Assembly: GCA_943323725.2 (NCBI GenBank)
Contig: CALPIW020000131.1
Span: forward strand, 1 to 5,355
Length of the DNA stretch: 5,355 bases
Source of the DNA: Polynucleobacter meluiroseus
GTDB lineage: Bacteria; Verrucomicrobiota; Verrucomicrobiia; Opitutales; UBA953
Direction: 5' to 3'
Each line of letters starts with the position of its first letter. Positions within the stretch are counted from its first letter, which is position 1. Shown here piece by piece: positions 1-5,355 of the stretch. The translations under genes and the position numbers were made by a program. Below the pieces are notes generated by a model, which was given only the letters and a program-made list of their open reading frames with translations, searched no databases and was not told the DNA's origin.

Positions 1-1
1 G

Positions 2-586
2 ACGAGCGTATACCTCGATGACTTCGTCAAAGACCGCCACCGCCGGGAGGACAAGGCTTTCGTCGGTCGGCCGGCGATGTCCGACGAGGAATTGAAGTCC
101 ATGCGCGCCCAGCTCGCCAAGGTCGGCCGCCCGATGGAAGTCTGGACGACCCTCTACGCCTACGACCTCGACCCGCAGCACCCCGACTACACCCATTGCG
201 CACCGCCGCTCGTCGACTCGCTGAAGCACTTCGACGTCATCGTACTGTGGACCTGGAAGAGCGACGACCTCAAGGACCTCGAGAAGAACCTCGCGCGCCT
301 CGAAGCCGCGAAGCCTAAGGACACCAAGATCGCCCTCGGCCTCTACCTCTGGGATTACACCGGCGTGGACGAGACCAAGAAAGCCGACCCGACGTACCGC
401 TTCGGCAAGCCGACGCCGCTCGACCTGATGGAACTCCAGTGCGGCCTCGGACTCAAGTGGCTGAAGGAAGGCCGCGTCCGCGACTTGGTGATCCTTGGCA
501 ACACCCACCTCGACATCGGCGCCCCGTCCGCCCCTTGGATGCGCCAGTGGATCAAGCAGCACGGCGACGAGAAGCTGGGCCGCTGA
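2..586 (+). CDS. Uncharacterised, probably TIM-barrel-like protein, 5' end outside the window
   Basis: The frame is open from base 2 to the TGA at 584-586 (194 codons). An ATG exists at 77, but the 25 codons before it are open and protein-like, including SVYLDDFV, so the true start lies upstream and this is a C-terminal part. Visible features: a hydrophobic strand ending in Asp-Asp (YLDDF, residues 4-8 of the fragment), a strand-helix-strand run around DVIVLWTWKSDDLKDLEKN and KIALGLYLWDY, and a closing helix-strand-helix with LKEGRVRDLVILGNT and APWMRQWIKQHGD. Strands ending in acidic residues and alternating with amphipathic helices suggest a TIM barrel of glycosidase type. That is inference from pattern. 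I recall similar unnamed proteins in Verrucomicrobiota and Planctomycetota but cannot assign a reaction. The localisation signal, if any, would be in the missing N-terminus. It is separated from the next gene by 127 bases, so co-transcription is not evident. Confidence 0.8.
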   Translation, partial: TSVYLDDFVKDRHRREDKAFVGRPAMSDEELKSMRAQLAKVGRPMEVWTTLYAYDLDPQHPDYTHCAPPLVDSLKHFDVIVLWTWKSDDLKDLEKNLARLEAAKPKDTKIALGLYLWDYTGVDETKKADPTYRFGKPTPLDLMELQCGLGLKWLKEGRVRDLVILGNTHLDIGAPSAPWMRQWIKQHGDEKLGR

Positions 587-713
587 GCCGGTCCGCACGC
601 ACGACCCAGCGCAGCCGACGGCTTCCGCTCATAAGATAAATAAAGCCGTTTTATTGCTGTAACCTGAGGAGCGGGGGCTTGTCTGAAACTTATCCCTCCG
701 ACCCCTCGGATCC
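587..713. promoter_or_regulatory. Intergenic gap, likely promoter region for the cytochrome/DUF1501 operon
   Basis: This 127-base gap contains the only clearly AT-rich stretch in an otherwise GC-rich window (about 631-655, with ATAAGATAAATAAAG). It is the natural place for transcription to restart before the gene at 714. I cannot identify a convincing -35/-10 pair at standard spacing. ACTTAT at 688-693 is a weak -10-like string with no good -35 partner. GAGGAG at 666-671 is Shine-Dalgarno-like but lies 42 bases before the ATG, too far to serve it. No T-tract terminator for the upstream gene is visible. Confidence 0.4.
639..655. repeat. Perfect 6-bp AT inverted repeat
   Basis: AATAAA at 639-644 and TTTATT at 650-655 are exact reverse complements separated by GCCGT. 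The dyad sits in the AT-rich block upstream of the operon. No T-run follows and the stem is all A-T, so it is a poor terminator. It could be a protein-binding dyad or chance in AT-rich sequence. Confidence 0.35.
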
Positions 714-3419
714 ATGCCCTCCCCCCTTCGCCATCCCGTCGCCCTGCTCGGCGCGTGCCTCGTCGCCGCGACCGGGTTACGTGCCGTCGACGGACCGAAC
801 TACGAGACGCAGATCCGCCCGATCCTGAAGGAGCACTGCACGCATTGCCACGGCGAAGAGGAGAAGCCCAAAGGAGGCATCGACCTGCGTCTCCGCCGCT
901 TCATGGACGGGAAGACGGAAGATGGCTCGCCGATGCTCACGCCGGGCAAGCCGGAGCAGAGCGCGATCTTCACCCTCACCCGCGACGGCGAGATGCCGAA
1001 GAAGGGCAAGAAGATGCCAGAGGGACAGCTCTCGCTGCTCGAAGCCTGGATCAAGGCTGGCGCGCAGATCAACGAGCCCGAACCGACCGGCCCCCTGCCC
1101 CACGGCGCTTACGTCTCCGCCAGCGACCGGAAGTTCTGGTCCTTCCAGCCGGTCAAGAAGCCCACCGTACCGAAGTTCGCCGACGCCCCTGACCTCGGCC
1201 CGATCGACGCGCTGATCCGCGCGAAGCTGAAATCCAACGAGCTAGACTTCGCCCCCGAAGCCGATCGCGCCACGCTCATCCGTCGCGCGACCTTCGACCT
1301 GACCGGCCTGCCGCCCACGCCGGCCGAGGCCGCCGCGTTCGTCGCCGACGCTTCGCCCGACGCCTTCGCCAAGCTGATCGACAGGCTGCTGGCGACCCAA
1401 GCCTACGGCGAACGCTGGGGCCGTCATTGGCTGGACGTCGCCGGCTACGCCGACACCAACGGCTACGCGGACGCGGATTCGGTCCGACCCCACGCCTGGC
1501 GCTACCGCGATTACGTCATCCGCTCCCTCAACGCCGATAAGCCGTGGGACCGCTTCATCCAAGAACAGCTGGCCGGCGACGAGCTCCACGGCGTCTCCGC
1601 CGCCGACGTCGCGTCCGCGGTGCTCGACCCGTCCAAGATCGACGCCCTCACGGCCACGGCCTTCCTGCGCATGGGACCCGACGGCACCGGCGACACGGTC
1701 GCCGACCTCGAGCTGGCCAAGAACCAGAGCATCGCCGACACGCTGCGTATCGTGACGACCTCGCTCACGGGCCTGACTGTCGCCTGCGCGCAGTGCCACG
1801 ACCATCGCTACGACCCGGTCAGCCAGGTCGACTACTTCCGCCTACGCGCGGTCTTCGATCCGGCCCTCGATTGGCGGAAGTGGCAGAACCCGACCCAGCG
1901 CACGACCTCGCTCTATTCCGCGGACGACAAGGCCAAGGCCGCCGCGATCGAGAAGCAGGCCGCGGCCATCGACGCCGAGGCGACGAAGATGTATAAGGCC
2001 GCCCTCGACGTGGTCTTCGAGCAGAAGATCCTCGAAGTCCCTGAAGCCGAACGCGCCGCCTACCGCGTCGCCCGCAATACGACCGTCGCCAAACGCACCA
2101 AGGAACAGGCGGCCTTGATCAAGAAATACTTCTCAGCCCAGGCGACCTTCGGCTTAGATCTCTATGATAAGGCGGCGGACAACAAAGTCATCGCCAAGCG
2201 CGCCGAGGCGACCGCCCTGCGCGCGACCAAACCGCCCGAGGGACGCCTCAGCGTGCTCGTCGAGCCGGTCAACGCCGCGCCGAAGAGCGAACTCCATCAC
2301 CGCGGCGACCACGCCCAGCCGCGCCAGGCCGTCAGCCCGGGCGAACTCGCCATCCTTGGCAACCCCGCCATCCCGGTCGACGATCCGAAGCTGCCGACGA
2401 CCGGCCGTCGCCTCGCCTACGCGCAATGGCTGACCTCCGGCCAGCACCCGCTCGTCGGCCGCACCCTGATGAACCGCGTCTGGCTGCATCACTTCGGACG
2501 CGGGATCGTCAACACTCCCGGCGACTTCGGCATGCTCGGCGAACGTCCCTCACACCCGGAACTGCTCGACTATCTGGCGGGCCGTTTCGTCGAAGCCGGC
2601 TGGAGCCTTAAGGCGATGCATCGTGAGATGATGCTCAGCCGCACCTACCGGCAGTCCGCCCGCCATGACGCCGCGCAAGCGGCCGACCCGGATAACACCC
2701 TCTTCGGCCGTTACCGCATCCGGCGCCTCGATGCCGAGACCATCCGCGACGCGATGTTAGCGGTCAGCGGCAAACTCAACCCTGAGCCCTTCGGCGAACC
2801 GGTCACCGTCGGCAAGACCGGCGACGGCCGCATGATCCCCGGCATCGAGATCCGCAACCGGAACCGCGACGTCATCAAGGTAGACACCTCCTCACCCGCG
2901 GTCCACCGCCGCTCAGTCTACCTCCAGCAGCGCCGCAGCGGACCCGCCACGGCGCTCGCCACGTTCGACCTGCCCAACATGGACCCGAACTGCGAGCGAC
3001 GCGACGTCACCACGGTCGCCCCCCAGTCGCTCTTCCTGCTGAACGACGAATTCGTCATCGAACGCGCCAAGGACCTCGCCGCCCGCGTGATCAAGGAGCA
3101 CCCTGCGGACGCCGACGCCCAAGTCCGCACCGCCTGGCGGCTCACGCAGGCTTGCGAGCCCTCGGCCAAGGAACTTGCCGAGTTCAACCGCCTGCTGGCC
3201 GCCCAGCTCGAACACTTCGCCAAACTGAAGCCCGCCAAGCCGGTCGCGGATGCGTCACTGAAGGTCAAGCCGGTGAAAGTGAAGTCGACCTCCAAGAAAG
3301 CCGCGCCGCAGCCGACGTTCCCCACCCCGACGGCGACGACGCAGGAAGCCCGCGTCGAGGCCCTCGGCTCGCTCTGCCAGGTCCTCCTCGCCACCAACCG
3401 ATTCCTCCATGTCGACTAA
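714..3419 (+). CDS. Exported PSCyt1-DUF1549-DUF1553 cytochrome-type protein
   Basis: A 901-residue member of the planctomycete-type cytochrome/surface family; length is normal. ATG 714 is the first start codon after the in-frame TGA at 684-686, with no Shine-Dalgarno at usable distance. Residues 1-24 form a Sec signal (basic start, hydrophobic 9-22, likely cleavage after LRA). PSCyt1 (about 30-120) has a c-haem motif CTHCH (42-46) and candidate axial methionines M94 and M101 (EMP, KMP). DUF1549/PSCyt2 (about 163-380) has LTGLPPTP and a second haem-type motif CAQCHDHRYDP (358-368). An Ala/Lys-rich helical linker (about 402-505) includes the KRTKEQ element, then HHRGD (528-532). DUF1553/PSD1 (about 565-895) carries RTLMNRVWLHHFG, RRSVYLQQR and TTVAPQSLFLLND. 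A Lys/Pro-rich low-complexity insert occupies about 836-872. It acts outside the cytoplasm, probably binding one or two haems; reaction and partners are unknown. It overlaps the DUF1501 gene by 11 bases. Confidence 0.95.
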   Translation: MPSPLRHPVALLGACLVAATGLRAVDGPNYETQIRPILKEHCTHCHGEEEKPKGGIDLRLRRFMDGKTEDGSPMLTPGKPEQSAIFTLTRDGEMPKKGKKMPEGQLSLLEAWIKAGAQINEPEPTGPLPHGAYVSASDRKFWSFQPVKKPTVPKFADAPDLGPIDALIRAKLKSNELDFAPEADRATLIRRATFDLTGLPPTPAEAAAFVADASPDAFAKLIDRLLATQAYGERWGRHWLDVAGYADTNGYADADSVRPHAWRYRDYVIRSLNADKPWDRFIQEQLAGDELHGVSAADVASAVLDPSKIDALTATAFLRMGPDGTGDTVADLELAKNQSIADTLRIVTTSLTGLTVACAQCHDHRYDPVSQVDYFRLRAVFDPALDWRKWQNPTQRTTSLYSADDKAKAAAIEKQAAAIDAEATKMYKAALDVVFEQKILEVPEAERAAYRVARNTTVAKRTKEQAALIKKYFSAQATFGLDLYDKAADNKVIAKRAEATALRATKPPEGRLSVLVEPVNAAPKSELHHRGDHAQPRQAVSPGELAILGNPAIPVDDPKLPTTGRRLAYAQWLTSGQHPLVGRTLMNRVWLHHFGRGIVNTPGDFGMLGERPSHPELLDYLAGRFVEAGWSLKAMHREMMLSRTYRQSARHDAAQAADPDNTLFGRYRIRRLDAETIRDAMLAVSGKLNPEPFGEPVTVGKTGDGRMIPGIEIRNRNRDVIKVDTSSPAVHRRSVYLQQRRSGPATALATFDLPNMDPNCERRDVTTVAPQSLFLLNDEFVIERAKDLAARVIKEHPADADAQVRTAWRLTQACEPSAKELAEFNRLLAAQLEHFAKLKPAKPVADASLKVKPVKVKSTSKKAAPQPTFPTPTATTQEARVEALGSLCQVLLATNRFLHVD
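3409..3419 (+). other. 11-base gene overlap (translational coupling)
   Basis: The ATG of the DUF1501 gene (3409-3411) lies inside the last codons of the cytochrome gene, whose TAA is at 3417-3419, in a different frame. No Shine-Dalgarno is visible in the preceding 20 bases. Start of the downstream gene therefore probably depends on ribosomes finishing the upstream one, which would keep the two products in fixed ratio. Confidence 0.7.
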
Positions 3420-4866
3420 GCTTCCCCACGGGCTCTGCTCCCGCCGCCACTTCCTCGAAGCCGGTGGCTTCGGCCTCGGCCTGCTCGGCCTCGCCAGCCT
3501 CCTGCGCCAGGACGGCCTCCTCGCGGCGCCCATCAAGCCTCTCCTCGGCAACGAGACCTACGACCTCCTGCCCAAGCAGCCGCCGCGTCCCGCCAAGGCC
3601 AAGGCGATGATCTCCCTCTTCATGATGGGCGGGCCGTCGCAGATGGACCTCTTCGACCACAAGCCGATGCTCACGAAGTGGCACGGGCAGAAATTCCCGG
3701 GAGATAATCTCAAATACGACAACGTCGCGCAGGCTTCGGCCAAGGTGCTGGGTTCTTTCTGGAAATTCTCCCGCCACGGCAAGTGCGGGCTGGAACTCAG
3801 CGAACTCCTGCCGCGGCTCGGCACGGTCGCCGACGACATCTGCCTGATCCGCTCGATGAAGTCGGGCGTGAATAACCACCTGCAGGCGATGCTCGCCATG
3901 CAGACGGGACGCATCACGTCCGGTAACCCGACCATGGGCGCCTGGGCGACCTACGCCCTCGGCAGCGAGACCAAGGACCTGCCGGCCTACGTCGTGATGG
4001 GTCATCCGAACGGCCTGCCGACCTTCGCCAACCAGCATTGGGCTAACGGCTGGCTGCCTTCGATCTACCAAGGCACGTTCGTCCGCGCCACCGCGCCGCA
4101 CATCCTCAACCTCGACCCGCCCGCCGCGCTCCAAGGCAAGCCGCAGGAACGCCAGATGGAACTCCTCCGCGCGCTGAACGCCGAACACGCGGCCAATCAT
4201 CCGGGCGAGACCGACCTGCAAGCGCGCATCCAGAGCTACGAACTTGCCGGCCGCATGCAGTTGGCGGCCAAGGAGGCCTTCGACATCTCCTCCGAACCGA
4301 AGCACGTGCTCGAACTCTACGGCATCGGCCGCAAGGAATGCGACGACTACGCCCGCCGCTGCCTTATCGCCCGTCGCCTCGTCGAGCGCGGCGTGCGCTA
4401 CGTGCAGGTCCTCAACCAGGGCCAGAGCTGGGATAGCCACGGCTCGATCAAGTCCGCTCTGCCCACCCTCTGCGCCGCCACCGACCGCCCGAGCGCCGCG
4501 CTCGTCGCCGACCTCAAACAACGCGGGCTCCTCGATAGCACCATCGTGCACTGGGGCGGCGAGATGGGCCGCATGCCGGTCCTCCAGAACGACGCCGGCG
4601 AAGCCAAGTGGGGCCGCGACCACAATACCTACGGCTTCAGCCAGTGGGTCGCCGGCGGCGGCTTCAAGGGCGGTCTGACCTACGGCGAGACCGACGAGTG
4701 GGGCCATCATGCCGTGAAGGACGTCGTGAACCATTACGACTGGCACGCCACGATGCTCGACTGCTTCGGCTTCGAGCACGACAAGCTCACGTATAAGCGC
4801 AATGGCACTGCGCTGGCCCTGACCAACAATCAGCCTGCCCGGGTGGTCCGCGAACTCCTGGCCTAA
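3409..4866 (+). CDS. Tat-exported DUF1501 protein (alkaline phosphatase/sulfatase-like fold)
   Basis: A complete 485-residue DUF1501 protein of usual length. The start is supported by the twin-arginine signal it gives: SRRHFL at residues 11-16, a hydrophobic segment 18-32 and probable cleavage near LLAA (37-40). The next in-frame Met is residue 67, inside the domain. Family motifs in order: GGPSQMDLFDHKP (74-86), WDSHGS (341-346), HWGGEMGR (381-388), GRDHNTYGFSQWVAGGGF (402-419), ETDEWGHH (427-434) and the C-terminal YDWHATMLDCFGFEHDKLTY (443-462). Pfam groups DUF1501 with the alkaline phosphatase/sulfatase superfamily. D80, D83, H84, D342, H344, E385, D404, H405, D429 and H446 are candidate metal or active-site residues, but this assignment is inference and no activity is proven. 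It is exported folded, probably acting in the periplasm or cell envelope. Genes of this family routinely pair with DUF1549/DUF1553 genes, as here, implying a joint function. It has six cysteines after the signal but no CxxCH, so it is not itself a c-type cytochrome. Confidence 0.95.
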   Translation: MSTKLPHGLCSRRHFLEAGGFGLGLLGLASLLRQDGLLAAPIKPLLGNETYDLLPKQPPRPAKAKAMISLFMMGGPSQMDLFDHKPMLTKWHGQKFPGDNLKYDNVAQASAKVLGSFWKFSRHGKCGLELSELLPRLGTVADDICLIRSMKSGVNNHLQAMLAMQTGRITSGNPTMGAWATYALGSETKDLPAYVVMGHPNGLPTFANQHWANGWLPSIYQGTFVRATAPHILNLDPPAALQGKPQERQMELLRALNAEHAANHPGETDLQARIQSYELAGRMQLAAKEAFDISSEPKHVLELYGIGRKECDDYARRCLIARRLVERGVRYVQVLNQGQSWDSHGSIKSALPTLCAATDRPSAALVADLKQRGLLDSTIVHWGGEMGRMPVLQNDAGEAKWGRDHNTYGFSQWVAGGGFKGGLTYGETDEWGHHAVKDVVNHYDWHATMLDCFGFEHDKLTYKRNGTALALTNNQPARVVRELLA

Positions 4867-4913
4867 GCCCTCAAGGGGTTGCAAAACTCCGGCGGAGGAC
4901 TTGATTGAGGGGG
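4867..4913 (+). promoter_or_regulatory. Short structured leader with ribosome binding site before the second cytochrome gene
   Basis: The 47 bases between the DUF1501 stop and ATG 4914 can fold. CCCTCAA (4868-4874) pairs exactly with TTGAGGG (4905-4911). Directly inside it, GGGGTT (4875-4880) pairs with AACTCC (4885-4890), with one G-U pair, closed by a GCAA (GNRA-type) loop. The Shine-Dalgarno-like GGAGGA (4894-4899) stays single-stranded in this fold. An alternative hairpin, CTCC (4887-4890) with GGAG (4894-4897), would hide it. No T-tract follows, so this is not an intrinsic terminator. Whether it regulates translation is inference. Confidence 0.4.
4894..4899 (+). promoter_or_regulatory. 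Shine-Dalgarno GGAGGA with ambiguous start choice
   Basis: This is the best ribosome binding site in the window. It lies 14 bases before ATG 4914, longer than ideal, but only 5 bases before an in-frame TTG at 4905, which would add three residues to the signal peptide's N-terminus. An in-frame TGA at 4902-4904 excludes anything further upstream. A second purine run, GAGGGGG (4908-4913), touches the ATG and is too close to act as a binding site. Confidence 0.55.
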
Positions 4914-5355
4914 ATGGTCCGCCCCGCCCTCCTGCTCGCGCTCGCCTGGTCCGCCCTGGCCGACGCCAAGATCTCCTTCAACCGGGAGATCCGCCCGATC
5001 CTTTCGGAACAGTGCTTCTCCTGCCACGGCTTCGACGCCAAGCATCGCAAGGCCGACCTCCGCCTCGACACCCGCGAAGGCGCCCTGGCCGATAACGATA
5101 GCGTCCGCGCGATCATCCCGGGCGACCCCGCGAAGTCCGAACTCTGGAAGCGCCTGCTCTCCACGGACCCGGAAGAAGTCATGCCTCCGCCGGAGGCCCA
5201 TAAGCCGAAGCTGACGGCCAAGCAGAAAGAGACCCTCCGCCGCTGGATCGAAGAAGGCGCGCCTTACGAACCGCACTGGGCCTTCACCGCCCCGCAGCGC
5301 CCTGCCCTGAAAGAGAAAGGTCCGGCGGCGATCGACGCCCTGATCGACAGCGGAC
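4914..5355 (+). CDS. Second exported PSCyt1 cytochrome-type protein, 3' end outside the window
   Basis: The frame stays open from ATG 4914 to the window end (147 codons seen). The start MVRPALLLALAWSALADA is a classic Sec signal with likely cleavage after ADA (residues 16-18). A PSCyt1 domain follows (about 20-118): FNREIRPILSEQCFSCHG with c-haem motif CFSCH (34-38), RKADLRLDTREGA (46-58), PGDPAKSELWKRL (69-81), a VMPPPE loop (89-94) supplying a probable axial Met90, and a closing helix ETLRRWIEEGA (106-116). The last visible residues, PHWAFTAPQRP and AAIDALI, match the junction that leads into DUF1549 in the gene at 714 (RKFWSFQPVKKP, GPIDALI), so a DUF1549/DUF1553 remainder beyond the window is expected. 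It lies 47 bases after the DUF1501 gene, very likely in the same operon. It is a paralogue of the first cytochrome rather than a recent copy: the shared positions are family motifs and the rest differs. An in-frame TTG at 4905 is an alternative start. Confidence 0.9.
   Translation, partial: MVRPALLLALAWSALADAKISFNREIRPILSEQCFSCHGFDAKHRKADLRLDTREGALADNDSVRAIIPGDPAKSELWKRLLSTDPEEVMPPPEAHKPKLTAKQKETLRRWIEEGAPYEPHWAFTAPQRPALKEKGPAAIDALIDSG

Noticed and set aside
77..79. ATG at 77 as the true start of the first gene
   Set aside because: The frame is open to the window edge and the preceding codons encode plausible conserved protein (VYLDDFV) with no ribosome binding site before the ATG.
613..623. 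AGCCG-A-CGGCT dyad as terminator of the upstream gene
   Set aside because: A 1-base loop is impossible, leaving a 4-bp stem with a 3-base loop, and no T-run follows.
747..758. Lipobox-like LGAC (residues 12-15) making the first cytochrome a lipoprotein
   Set aside because: The hydrophobic stretch before Cys15 is too short and continues past it to about residue 22, which fits an ordinary signal peptidase I site after LRA better. Not fully excluded.
1242..1805. Minus-strand open frame opposite DUF1549
   Set aside because: The product is low-complexity Gly/Arg/Val-rich, and the opposite strand shows intact DUF1549 motifs, so this is a composition effect.
3265..4884. Long minus-strand open frame (539 codons) opposite the DUF1501 gene
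   Set aside because: It is the mirror of a real high-GC gene. Its product is a featureless Ala/Gly/Arg/Val/Glu-rich string with no domain motifs, while the plus strand encodes a full DUF1501 protein with its signal and all family motifs.
4875..4890. GGGGTT-GCAA-AACTCC hairpin as an intrinsic terminator after DUF1501
   Set aside because: The following bases are GGCGGAGG, not a T-tract, and the next gene begins 23 bases later with related function.
1..5355. A defence system, mobile element, CRISPR array or RNA gene
   Set aside because: All sequence over 130 bases is accounted for by the four genes. No nuclease, transposase, repeat array, terminal inverted repeats or tRNA-like fold was seen.

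Overview
The window is GC-rich bacterial DNA carrying a compact plus-strand gene block typical of the Planctomycetota and Verrucomicrobiota. The evidence is a pair of exported cytochrome-type proteins of the PSCyt1/PSCyt2(DUF1549)/PSD1(DUF1553) family and a Tat-exported DUF1501 protein. These families are massively multiplied in those two phyla and uncommon elsewhere. The sequence alone does not decide between the phyla. Absence of a clear Shine-Dalgarno site before two of the genes also fits.

Layout: (1) 2-586, the 3' part of a gene that starts upstream of the window. It encodes an unnamed, probably TIM-barrel-like protein. (2) 587-713, a gap with the only AT-rich stretch in the window and the likeliest place for a new promoter. 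(3) 714-3419, a full-length 901-residue protein with a secretion signal, an N-terminal haem-binding PSCyt1 domain, DUF1549 with a second CxxCH, and DUF1553. (4) 3409-4866, a 485-residue DUF1501 protein with a twin-arginine signal, overlapping gene 3 by 11 bases. (5) 4867-4913, a short leader that can fold around the ribosome binding site of the next gene. (6) 4914-5355, the first 147 codons of a second PSCyt1 protein, cut by the window end.

Genes 3, 4 and 6 very probably form one operon. Two cytochrome-type proteins flank one DUF1501 protein, and all three are predicted to leave the cytoplasm: the cytochromes unfolded through Sec, as c-type haem attachment requires, and the DUF1501 protein through Tat. 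Their biochemical role is not established. Published gene contexts suggest a link to polysaccharide or sulfated-glycan use and to periplasmic or surface electron transfer, but nothing in this window identifies a substrate. I found no RNA genes, mobile elements, CRISPR arrays or obvious intrinsic terminators. I see no convincing evidence of a wholly new system. The points most worth checking are the tandem cytochrome arrangement, the foldable leader before the last gene, and a Lys/Pro-rich insertion near the C-terminus of the first cytochrome.
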